The position numbers and the translations under genes were made by a program. 64,000 nucleotides of DNA, from contig NZ_CP139035.1 in NCBI RefSeq assembly GCF_029854705.2, positions 682,001 through 746,000 on the forward strand. The letters run 5' to 3'. Shown piece by piece: positions 34,382-41,885 of the stretch (position 1 is its first letter; each line of letters opens with the position of its first letter). The notes under the pieces were generated by a model that was not told the origin of the DNA, searched no databases, and saw only the letters and a list, made by a program, of their open reading frames with translations. Origin of the DNA: Akkermansia sp. N21116 (GTDB taxonomy: Bacteria > Verrucomicrobiota > Verrucomicrobiia > Verrucomicrobiales > Akkermansiaceae).

Positions 34382-35389
34382 ATGAAGCCCAACAAAACAA
34401 AAATCAATCGTGAAGTAGGAGAAAACATACCTCAAAAGAACTATGCCGGAGTAGATATATCCAAAGACTATTTGGATATCTGCCTTCAGCATAAAACCTA
34501 CCGATTCACCAACAACAAGACAGGACATAAGAACATGTTCCGTCTTTTTGAAAAACAGGAACAACCAGTTCATGTCGTGTATGAGTCCACCGGCTATTTA
34601 AGCCGTCGGCTTATCCCCGTTTTCATGGACGCCAATATCTCCCAAACATGCCTTAATCCGGTACGAGTAAGAAACTATGCCAGAAGTGAAGGACTACAGG
34701 CCAAGACCGACCGTTTGGACGCTCAGGTGCTCTGCCAATTGGGAAAAGACAAACAACTTGAGCAAGACTATCCACTTACCCGAGAAATTCTTCAGCTCAA
34801 AGAATACGAAAGTGTCCTTACTTTTTATGTCAAAAGACGGGCACAGTTGAAAAACGAGCAAAAAGCAACCAATCAGCCGTTTCTGAAACAGCAATTGGAT
34901 CAAGCCCTGAAGCAGGAAGAAAAACGCATAGAGGCGTTGCAGGTTCAAATGGAAAAACTCATCAATACTCATCAAGAGCTAAAAGAAAAGTATGAAACCT
35001 ATTTGAATGTTAAAGGAATAGGGAAACGCAATGCCATGGCGTTGATTAGCCTCATGCCCGAATTGGGAAGCATTAATAGAAAGCAGGCGTCAGCCCTACT
35101 CGGAGTAGTGCCTTATTCCTGGGAAAGCGGAACGATGAAAGGAACACGCAAAATACATGGGGGCAGAAAGGAACTGCGCCATCTTCTCTATTTGGCAACG
35201 GTTAGTGCCTTGAGGTGCAATGAAATCTTGCAGGCGAAGTACAAACATTTTCTCTCTGTGGGAAAAACACGAAAGTGTGCACTTATTGCCTGCTGTCATT
35301 CTCTAATCATTTATCTCAATAGCTTAACGAAAAAAATAATTCCCCCGGATGCAGCGTCGCACGCTGCCGGGGGGATTGGGGGCGAGTAG
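34382..35389 (+). CDS. IS110-family transposase (DEDD recombinase)
   Basis: This is a 335-aa RNA-guided recombinase. The N-terminal DEDD RuvC-like domain has AGVDISKDYLDICL, then VYESTGY and KTDRLDAQ. A helical coiled coil lies at about 140-220. The C-terminal Tnp20 domain reads VKGIGKRNAMALIS and LLGVVPYSWESGTMKGTRKIHGGRK, which holds the catalytic Ser. An in-frame TTG 51 bp upstream extends the frame, but AGGAGG 8 nt before ATG 34382 sets the start. The gene appears intact, so the element may be active. Confidence 0.93.
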   Translation: MKPNKTKINREVGENIPQKNYAGVDISKDYLDICLQHKTYRFTNNKTGHKNMFRLFEKQEQPVHVVYESTGYLSRRLIPVFMDANISQTCLNPVRVRNYARSEGLQAKTDRLDAQVLCQLGKDKQLEQDYPLTREILQLKEYESVLTFYVKRRAQLKNEQKATNQPFLKQQLDQALKQEEKRIEALQVQMEKLINTHQELKEKYETYLNVKGIGKRNAMALISLMPELGSINRKQASALLGVVPYSWESGTMKGTRKIHGGRKELRHLLYLATVSALRCNEILQAKYKHFLSVGKTRKCALIACCHSLIIYLNSLTKKIIPPDAASHAAGGIGGE

Positions 35390-35398
35390 CCCCCATTT
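35342..35398 (+). terminator. Two GC-rich hairpins at the 3' end of the IS110 transposase gene
   Basis: CCCCCG/CGGGGG enclosing GCAGCG/CGCTGC is followed by GGGGGC/GCCCCC, which spans the stop codon, and then ATTTG. They may end the transposase transcript or insulate it from outside reads. Confidence 0.5.
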
Positions 35399-35454
35399 GT
35401 CTATTTCTGAATTATAGTTGACTCTGTCAAAGTGCCGTTCAAATCAAATATGCG

Positions 35455-35658
35455 TTACTTTTTATATTGGATTCTCTGGCCTTCGTGTTGTCTTTGCACG
35501 GGGCTTTGGCCTCCTGCAAGGCCGTCCAGTTCTTCTTGTTTCAATTCCGATATTCCTTCTGGGGCCGGTTTTGAAGAATGGCAGCATTTGGGCTCTTCTC
35601 CGGAAAGGTTCCGGGTATCGGAGGTTTTGCCGTCTTGTTCTGGTTTGGTATTGCTCAT
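35455..35658 (-). CDS. Double-glycine-leader peptide precursor (67 aa)
   Basis: Leader of 50 residues ending SELKQEELDGLAGG, then a short basic, Gln-rich 17-residue tail (QSPVQRQHEGQRIQYKK). The leader also holds a Cys pair (PKCCHSS). The motif is shared with the other peptide ORFs in the island. It is the last of three consecutive minus-strand ORFs, 24 bp after the preceding one, and probably transcribed with them. The stop codon is only ~45 bp from the IS110 element, so the core may have been shortened by the insertion. The ORF is small and unsupported by a ribosome site. Confidence 0.6.
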   Translation of the reverse strand: MSNTKPEQDGKTSDTRNLSGEEPKCCHSSKPAPEGISELKQEELDGLAGGQSPVQRQHEGQRIQYKK

Positions 35659-35682
35659 AATATGTATGAATCAGGTTGGATG

Positions 35683-35910
35683 TTAATGGTTGGATGATGT
35701 GAGTTCCGTGAAGATGAAGCGGAGATGAGTTTCTTCCATGTCGGATTCGTCCGAATGGTCTGCCACGCACAAAATGCTGGTACAGCCGGCGGTGATATCC
35801 GTCAATTCTGTTTCATTCAATTCCGCTACATGTATTTTTTGTTCGTCCATGAAGTATAGCGGTTCTGGTGTTTCTTGTTCAGATGAATCTTTTACGGGGA
35901 GGAGATTCAT
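35683..35910 (-). CDS. AG-leader peptide precursor with two-Cys core (75 aa)
   Basis: The leader of 42 residues ends AELNETELTDITAG, a GG-type site with AG. The 33-residue core starts CTSILC and is acidic (DHSDESDMEE), unlike the basic cores of its neighbours. The two Cys could form a disulfide. The start is uncertain: ATG 35910 overlaps the upstream ORF by 32 bp, and ATG 35850 (MDEQKIH) would give a shorter leader. It lies in the middle of the three-ORF cluster. The function is unknown. Confidence 0.55.
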   Translation of the reverse strand: MNLLPVKDSSEQETPEPLYFMDEQKIHVAELNETELTDITAGCTSILCVADHSDESDMEETHLRFIFTELTSSNH

Positions 35911-36091
35911 GCTTGATTTGAGAGGCTGCTGCCGCAAGCATATCCATATCTTCTTCCTCCAGCTCGACGAGGTTTTCTGTTTGCTCCTGATCGTTGTCAA
36001 GAAATGCAGGCATGGGCGGAGGGGCCACCTTGAAGCTGTCCCTGACCAAGTCGTCTAGGGGAGTTCTGATTTCTTCTCGTTCTTTATTCAT
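35879..36091 (-). CDS. Small peptide precursor with AA-type leader (70 aa)
   Basis: The first ORF of the three-peptide cluster. The N-terminal 40 residues include TPLDDLVRDSF and a PPPMP stretch, then LVELEEEDMDMLAAA, which lines up with the GG-leader motif of its neighbours but ends in Ala. The remaining 15 residues are basic (ASQIKHESPPRKRFI). C39 peptidases can accept GA or AG and perhaps AA, so export is possible but less certain. An ECF-type promoter-like pair lies ~90 bp upstream. The gene begins with ATG. Confidence 0.55.
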   Translation of the reverse strand: MNKEREEIRTPLDDLVRDSFKVAPPPMPAFLDNDQEQTENLVELEEEDMDMLAAAASQIKHESPPRKRFI

Positions 36092-36177
36092 CGTTGATCC
36101 ATTCTATGTGTTTCTGCGGATAAGACCCCTGGAAAAGTTTTTCCTGGTCTTCCTATTTTACAGGTCTTCACTTCCTG

Positions 36178-36205
36178 AAACGGTTTAAGAGGCGAAAAGG
36201 TTACT
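36178..36205 (-). promoter_or_regulatory. Candidate ECF-type promoter for the three-peptide cluster
   Basis: On the minus strand AGTAAC (36205-36200), 17 nt, CGTTT (36182-36178), the same spacing as the two other sites in this island. The first nine bases after the initial A, GTAACCTTT, match the site at 33655. Predicted leader about 80 nt. Confidence 0.5.
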
Positions 36206-36326
36206 ATTATTTTTGCGACGGGTTTCTTTTTCCATTATACCTTGACAAATCTTCATAATTTTTAACGATAGCCTGGACGTTATTCATCCGAACCTATTAC
36301 GGTAGCTCCGTACTTTTCTCTCCATT

Positions 36327-36980
36327 ATGAAAAAATTGCATTTCTTATTACTGGCTCTTTTGTGCCTGTCTCCTCATTTTGCATCCGGTGTCGACCTAAT
36401 TGAGCTGACGGAGCAACCGCGGTATTGCTCTTCAATGGATCAGACGATCGATTACATGTTCGATATGAACGACCATATGACGGTGGACGGTCTGTACGGT
36501 TTTTCCGTTGCCCGCACATATGAAATAGCCCATATGGGCGACAGCGCCCATTACGCTTTTTTTCAGGCGGGATGGTTCCGGGGTACGGAGTCGGTCACCC
36601 CATCCGATAGTATTTTCCGCTATCATTTTGCTCAGGAAGTCGTACCGTTCTATTTCGGATACCGTTATGAAATGCAATTATCCGAGCATTGGGAAGCCTA
36701 TGTCGGAGGGTTGATTGGGTATGTTCACTCCAAGGATGAAAAGAAGCAGACTTCTCCGGTGCAGGATTATTACTGGAAGTATGCTATTACTTCATCGACG
36801 CTGGCCGGAGGTGCGATAGTTGGGATTCGCTACAAGATTACGCCCCGGGTGGAGTTGTTTGCCGGCTATACGGCGACCTTGTATTCCTCCCTCCGCCGCC
36901 AGACGTGTGATCCCCAGATTTCCGATAAGCATTCAGCCCTTTCCGGAACGGCAAGTCTTGGCCTTACTTTGAAATTCTAA
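36327..36980 (+). CDS. Small outer-membrane beta-barrel protein (217 aa)
   Basis: A signal peptide (ends FASG, residue 21) is followed by alternating amphipathic strands rich in aromatic residues, ending SGTASLGLTLKF, a C-terminal Phe as in outer-membrane barrels. The length suits an eight-stranded barrel of the OmpA/OmpW kind. No OmpA-like peptidoglycan domain follows. The gene diverges from the peptide cluster and precedes a second barrel gene by 13 bp. Whether it helps peptide release or immunity is unknown. Its promoter does not show the ECF-type pair. Confidence 0.75.
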   Translation: MKKLHFLLLALLCLSPHFASGVDLIELTEQPRYCSSMDQTIDYMFDMNDHMTVDGLYGFSVARTYEIAHMGDSAHYAFFQAGWFRGTESVTPSDSIFRYHFAQEVVPFYFGYRYEMQLSEHWEAYVGGLIGYVHSKDEKKQTSPVQDYYWKYAITSSTLAGGAIVGIRYKITPRVELFAGYTATLYSSLRRQTCDPQISDKHSALSGTASLGLTLKF

Positions 36981-36993
36981 TCCTTCTTGCACC

Positions 36994-37755
36994 ATGAATA
37001 AAAGTATTTGTATATTGGGGGTTGCCCTTTGTGGGGTTCTTTCCCTCCAGGCGGGAGAAAAAACCTTGGTTCATGAACCGGTCCAACTGAATCGCCCGAT
37101 GCAGGCTGAGTTCGGCCTGGGTGACCGGTTGTATCTGAGCATGGGATTCGGTATGATGGCTTCCAACGGGAATGAGCATTTTGCGAATGGAGAGGAATGG
37201 ATCCCCTCCAATTTGTATGGCATCCAGCTTAATCTGTCGGGCGAAATTTTCCGTAAGGACAGGCATGCTCAACGGATCGGTCTTCAGAGCGGTTATTTTT
37301 ACGATACCTATAAGTCGGCCGAATGGTACAATTTAGAATCCTTCGACGAGACTGATGAATTATATAGACTCAAGACTCGCGTGTCTGTTGTGCCTGTCCT
37401 TGCGACTTATGATTATGTGTATGGGCTTGATAAACATTTCATAATTCGCGGTGGTTTGCGTACCGGTGTCCTCATTCGGACGACAGAAGCGAAAGGAGAA
37501 GCCGAACAACTGTATGGGGAAAGCCGGTTTGACGCCAATTCTACCAAAGTAAAACCTGTGATAGGCGCCGGTATCGGAGCTGAAGTCCAAGTCAGCGATA
37601 CTTCATTTATGTATATCGGTTTCGATTTCCTGCAGACCTTCGGGTCCGATTGCGGCCCCCTTTATTCCGTCAATGGCAATGCCGAATTAATGAATACAAG
37701 AACGAAGGATCGGTACTACGTCACGGTGTCCGCCGGATTGGTCTATACTTTTTAG
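36994..37755 (+). CDS. Outer-membrane beta-barrel protein (253 aa)
   Basis: A signal peptide (MNKSICILGVALCGVLSLQA) is followed by strand-like segments: RLYLSMGFGMM, YGIQLNLSGEI, RIGLQSGYFYD, VVPVLATYDYVYG, FIIRGGLRTGVLI, VIGAGIGAEVQV, YYVTVSAGLVYTF. The terminal Phe and the pattern match outer-membrane porin-like barrels of eight to ten strands. It lies 13 bp after the smaller barrel gene in the same operon. It is not a TolC-type channel. Convergent with the binding-protein gene of the export operon. Confidence 0.75.
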   Translation: MNKSICILGVALCGVLSLQAGEKTLVHEPVQLNRPMQAEFGLGDRLYLSMGFGMMASNGNEHFANGEEWIPSNLYGIQLNLSGEIFRKDRHAQRIGLQSGYFYDTYKSAEWYNLESFDETDELYRLKTRVSVVPVLATYDYVYGLDKHFIIRGGLRTGVLIRTTEAKGEAEQLYGESRFDANSTKVKPVIGAGIGAEVQVSDTSFMYIGFDFLQTFGSDCGPLYSVNGNAELMNTRTKDRYYVTVSAGLVYTF

Positions 37756-37813
37756 GCATTTCTTCTTCCGGTAATATTACTTCCCCGTGTCTGGTCATGA
37801 GCCGGATGCGGGG

Positions 37814-38965
37814 CTATTGTTTTACCCTTGGCATTTGTCGGATGTTGACTTCGGTCGGGACTTTACCCAAGGCCAGTTTCCTTTCGTGTAATTCACGCAT
37901 GATGTCGATGATTTTTCCGGGTTTATATTTGCTTTCCCGTTCGACGGCTTCAGCGAAACCGAGCAGACACTGCGCTCCCAGTTGGTTCCAAAGGGAGGGA
38001 GGAGAACCGAATTTTTCTTGCCAGGCTTTGATGAAATCTTTGTTGACGAAGCGACAGTTGCCAAAGGCCGTATAGAAGATCGGACAAGGAAAAGCCTTGA
38101 GCGAATTTTCGCTGTGCGTGATATCCAGATAATCGTTTCCCCATACTTCGATGGAAATGTTTAAGGCTTTGATGACTTCTCCCAGGACTTTGAGGCAAGG
38201 TTCGTCGTCAGTGAAAATGATCGCGTCGATCGTACGGTTTTCAGTAAACAGCTTGAGAGACTGGTACAAATCTGCAAAACGGGCGGGATTTTTGAAATTG
38301 ACGCGATAGATTTCCACGAATGATTTATCTTCGTGGAGCCTGCGTTCCAGCTTGGTTCCGAAAATGCTTCCATAGGAATCGTCCCCGGGGGAAACAACCA
38401 GAAGCCTTTTTTTCCCTCTCCGGGCCAATTCGGTTGCCAGTTTGTTTGTCAGGATGGACAGAGGAGGGAAGTAGGAAAACGTCATGTCGGGTTTCAGTTC
38501 CGGCAGGGAGTCCGGCAGGGAGGCGACGGGAGAGACGAACGGCAACCCTTGGAACTGGGTGATGCTTCTCAGCGTTGGGATTTCTTCCGTATTCAGCCCG
38601 CCAATGAGCAGGGCGATATCCGGACGTTCGCAAAACTCCTGGGTTAGTAATTTGTTCTGTTGTGGAGAGGTGGCTTCGCCATGGATCTCCAATTCGATAT
38701 GCTTGCCGAGAATTCCTCCTCGTGAGTTTAAATAATCACGGGCGAATTGTATGCCCCGTACCGTTTCTCGGCCCATGCCATCCCTCAAATCCAAGGCGAT
38801 ACCTACTTTCCAGACTGGAGATTTTGACACAGCCTCCTCCCGAGTACTGAGAAATGCCCCGTTATAATCGTGATCGGTTATGGAACCGTAATTGAAGGCT
38901 CCCAGTACGTATAACAGCAGGAAAACGACCAAGAGGAAAAGAAGGGCGATAATTCCGTTTTTCAT
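37814..38965 (-). CDS. Membrane-anchored type-1 periplasmic binding protein (LivJ-like)
   Basis: This 383-aa protein has an N-terminal hydrophobic helix (residues 5-23) and then a type-1 periplasmic binding fold. VWKVGIALDLRDGMGRETVRGIQFARDYLNSRGGILGKHIEL is the classic LivJ opening. IALLIGGLNTEEIPTL and PFVSPVAS follow, with KRLLVVSPGDDSYGS at the domain hinge. The open frame continues 255 bp upstream, but that part is shadow over the ABC gene. It ends the export operon, 28 bp after the second ABC transporter. LivJ-type proteins normally serve amino acid uptake, and no such permease is here. A role as peptide sensor or immunity factor is inference. Confidence 0.85.
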   Translation of the reverse strand: MKNGIIALLFLLVVFLLLYVLGAFNYGSITDHDYNGAFLSTREEAVSKSPVWKVGIALDLRDGMGRETVRGIQFARDYLNSRGGILGKHIELEIHGEATSPQQNKLLTQEFCERPDIALLIGGLNTEEIPTLRSITQFQGLPFVSPVASLPDSLPELKPDMTFSYFPPLSILTNKLATELARRGKKRLLVVSPGDDSYGSIFGTKLERRLHEDKSFVEIYRVNFKNPARFADLYQSLKLFTENRTIDAIIFTDDEPCLKVLGEVIKALNISIEVWGNDYLDITHSENSLKAFPCPIFYTAFGNCRFVNKDFIKAWQEKFGSPPSLWNQLGAQCLLGFAEAVERESKYKPGKIIDIMRELHERKLALGKVPTEVNIRQMPRVKQ

Positions 38966-38993
38966 GGGATGTTTTGTGGTGAAGAAGGGTTGT

Positions 38994-41885
38994 TTATAAC
39001 ATTTGACGGGAAGCGAGTTGGCGGAATACACCTTCCCGATTGATGAGCTCGTTGTATGTACCGACCTGACATATTCTACCTTTGTCCAGAACGTAAATGC
39101 GGTCGGCATTGATGATGGTGGAAAGGCGGTGGGCGATGACGATGCGCGTGAAACGGAGCTGTTCCATGTTTTTCCGGACAATTTCCTGAGTGGCATTATC
39201 AAGGGCGCTTGTCGATTCATCCATGATGACGACGGCCGGATTACCGACTAGCGCCCGTGCGATCAGAATGCGTTGTTGCTGACCTCCGGAAATGAGCGTA
39301 TCGCTCACGAGCGTGTGGATACCCATGGGCATGTTTTGAATATCCTCTTTCATGGCTGCAAGTTCCAGTGCGTCCATGGCATCTTCCGCCGTGTAGTCAG
39401 TACCTTTGATGATATTGGCGAGGATACTGTCAGGCAGTACTTTACTGTTTTGTAGAATGACTCCGAGCTGGCGTCGCACAGCCCTGACATCCATGTTCGA
39501 TAATTCCTGATTGCTGTAATAGACTCCGCCGCTTTCCGGTTTTTCAAATCCGAGAAGAAGGCGTACCAATGTGCTTTTGCCGGATCCGGACGCACCTACG
39601 ATGGCAATGAATTCTCCCGGTTCGGCGGAGATGGAAACGTTGTTCAGAATAGTAGGACCATCCGGTTGATAGCGGAACGTTATATGAATTAATTCGACTT
39701 TGCCGTCCAGACGGCCGGGAACATGCATGCCGGGGCAAACTTCCGGTATTTCCTCCAGGACAGGTTGAAGGCGTTTCAATTCGGGGCGGATGGATTGAAG
39801 TGTCCATATATCATTTACAATACTGATCAAACCCTGTTGGAAGCCTGCGTAGGCGCTCATAAATGCCATGTACTCGGGTAGTGAAAGGCTGCCTTTCCAG
39901 AATTTACCTATCAACAGGAAGAACAGGACGGAAACAAGCCCGGGAAAGACAATGGATGCCATGTTGACGAAAGAACCGTTGACATTAGACTGAAAATCGG
40001 CTCGTGTTGCGGTCGAAAAATCTTCAAGGTAGCGCGAAATAACACGTTTTTCCGCGTTGGAGGAACGGATTTTCGCCATGCCTTCAATCAATTGTATCAA
40101 TAAACCGGACAAGCGGCCTTCGGCAGCCAGAGATGCGGAAAGAGGTTTTAAATTGCGCTGATAGAGTAGCAGTAACAGCCCGGCAAACATGACTTCCACG
40201 ACTACGGCGACGCAAGCCAGCCGGGGGCTGTAATAAAACAACATGATCAGGCTTCCCAGTGAAAACAGGGCTCCCAAGAACTGATTGGATACGACTCCGA
40301 AGAGGGTTTCCTGGATACGGGTGGCCGCCAGGATTCGGTTTGTCAGGTCTCCGGCGTCGAATTGGCGGAAGAAGTTGACGGGCAGGCGCAGCAGACGATC
40401 GCACATGGCGGCCTGGAAGCGTTCGAAACGGCTGGTCCCGAACGAAAGCATGATGAGCTGAGGAACGAGGCCGAACAGGACTGAGGCTGCTGTCAGGCAA
40501 ACCAGCAGGATCATGATTTGCCACAATTCCGGAGTGTTGGCCGATGGTATGATACTGCCCGTGACGTATTCCATAGCAACCGGCATGACCAGGCCAATCA
40601 AGCTTGAAATGACTCCTACGGTCAGGAGGGAAACGAACATTCCCTTGGCCCCTTTGAACATGAAACGCCCCAAATCTTTCCATGTCAGTTTGTGCTCCGG
40701 CAGAAGATCATAGAATTTCAAGGCGGTCCGGTCGAGAGAGGCGGTATCTTCACGGGTGAGGGGACGTTCTTGCCCCGTTTCGGGATCAAAGAGGAGGGAA
40801 TGCCCCTTCCCTCGGAGAATCAGGACGACGATGGAGGCATTTTCCTTGCGGAATCCGATGAATACTCCTGCATCGGTCCGGTAGAAATCGGAAGGCAGCA
40901 AGACTCGGCGCATGCGCCAGCGGTTCCGGGAAGTTAGCTGGGCGATGCGTTCGTAGAGATTGTCGCTCTCGTCTTCATTCACATCGAACTCAAAAGGCAG
41001 GTTGCACTCTTGCGCTATTCTGGCAAATGAGGCATGGATGGGGTCGTCCTTAAAGGCGGCAATCGGCTGGGAGACTCCGATCAACTCCGCCAGAGAGTGG
41101 AGCTGGGAGTACATTCTCTGTTCGGCAAATTCATTGTCCGCACATTCTTTGCGGTTTCTGTCCCAAACGGAAACCGCATGTTTCCTGATTAACCAGAGCG
41201 TCAGAAGTCGGTGGAAAACGGAAAGACATTCGGGGAGAATTCCCATCGTGAGCAATTCCTCCGTGGTTGTTGTTTCCAGACAAGCCGTTCCCCGGGCGTC
41301 AAACCAAAGGGGATCCACTGTTGCTATTGCCATGCCGTCATGAACCGGCGCATAGCCGGAGTCACCCATGGGCACCAAGTCTCCCTTTGTCAGATTAATC
41401 CAGCGGACTGTTCTGGCCGAACCGATTGCCGTCCCATCCGTAACTTCCATTTCCGTACCGAGCGGGGTTAATCCTGTCGAACGGGCTGGTTCTCCGGAAC
41501 AGAGGCGTTCGATCAGACGGCAAATCCAGGTATCGATACAGTCACTTATTTCCTCTGCCAGTGAAGAATGGTTTTCTAGAATAGTGGCGGGATACTCCAT
41601 CCATGCGGCATGGGTGGCCGCTATTGCCACGACACGCCCCGTTCTTCCTTGCCATTCTCCCGGAGGGAGGGGAAAGCACCAGTCACCGGAAGAAAGGGAG
41701 GCGAGAAAGGTACGCCCGCATTCGTTGCCATCGGAATCGGACTCTATCAGGAACAGATTGATTTCTCCGGCAGTAACGACCAAGGGTCTTCCTCCGTGGA
41801 TCTTCAATTCGTAAATCCGGTTGGAGGCCATTTCCTGCAATGTCCCCTGTGGCATGACGGTTTTTCCTGCAAATTCTTTCTTCAT
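38994..41885 (-). CDS. ABC transporter with N-terminal extension, NHLM ABC2-like
   Basis: This 963-aa half-transporter has about 400 N-terminal residues without a recognised fold, including YELKIHGGRPLVVTAGEINLF near residue 25, as in the second ABC protein of NHLM export systems. A six-helix membrane domain follows (about 420-700). The ATPase holds GASGSGKST, LISGGQQQR, VVIMDESTSALD and the H-loop AHR. It has no C39 peptidase. It overlaps the preceding C39-ABC gene by 4 bp (ATGA), indicating tight coupling, and probably forms a heterodimer with it. The cargo is presumed to be the GG-leader peptides of the island. Confidence 0.88.
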   Translation of the reverse strand: MKKEFAGKTVMPQGTLQEMASNRIYELKIHGGRPLVVTAGEINLFLIESDSDGNECGRTFLASLSSGDWCFPLPPGEWQGRTGRVVAIAATHAAWMEYPATILENHSSLAEEISDCIDTWICRLIERLCSGEPARSTGLTPLGTEMEVTDGTAIGSARTVRWINLTKGDLVPMGDSGYAPVHDGMAIATVDPLWFDARGTACLETTTTEELLTMGILPECLSVFHRLLTLWLIRKHAVSVWDRNRKECADNEFAEQRMYSQLHSLAELIGVSQPIAAFKDDPIHASFARIAQECNLPFEFDVNEDESDNLYERIAQLTSRNRWRMRRVLLPSDFYRTDAGVFIGFRKENASIVVLILRGKGHSLLFDPETGQERPLTREDTASLDRTALKFYDLLPEHKLTWKDLGRFMFKGAKGMFVSLLTVGVISSLIGLVMPVAMEYVTGSIIPSANTPELWQIMILLVCLTAASVLFGLVPQLIMLSFGTSRFERFQAAMCDRLLRLPVNFFRQFDAGDLTNRILAATRIQETLFGVVSNQFLGALFSLGSLIMLFYYSPRLACVAVVVEVMFAGLLLLLYQRNLKPLSASLAAEGRLSGLLIQLIEGMAKIRSSNAEKRVISRYLEDFSTATRADFQSNVNGSFVNMASIVFPGLVSVLFFLLIGKFWKGSLSLPEYMAFMSAYAGFQQGLISIVNDIWTLQSIRPELKRLQPVLEEIPEVCPGMHVPGRLDGKVELIHITFRYQPDGPTILNNVSISAEPGEFIAIVGASGSGKSTLVRLLLGFEKPESGGVYYSNQELSNMDVRAVRRQLGVILQNSKVLPDSILANIIKGTDYTAEDAMDALELAAMKEDIQNMPMGIHTLVSDTLISGGQQQRILIARALVGNPAVVIMDESTSALDNATQEIVRKNMEQLRFTRIVIAHRLSTIINADRIYVLDKGRICQVGTYNELINREGVFRQLASRQML

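Larger units (their letters stand above)
34122..35410 (+). mobile_element. IS110-family insertion sequence (boundaries approximate)
   Basis: The element comprises a structured ~240-nt upstream non-coding stretch, one transposase gene and a short GC-rich hairpin tail. IS110 members lack terminal inverted repeats, so the exact ends cannot be read without an empty-site comparison; the limits given are from the last host-like hairpin on the left to the tail hairpin on the right. It sits between the plus-strand peptide gene and the minus-strand peptide cluster, and its right end is only about 45 bp from a peptide stop codon. Confidence 0.6.

Noticed and set aside
34120-34428. Minus-strand 102-codon frame across the left part of the IS110 element
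   Set aside because: Antisense to the structured RNA region and transposase start; its sequence follows from the stem-loop composition.
36243-36270. Possible ECF-type promoter for the barrel genes at 36327
   Set aside because: No TGTAAC-like hexamer at 17 nt from a CGTT; a TTGACA is present but its -10 is poor, so I did not list a promoter.
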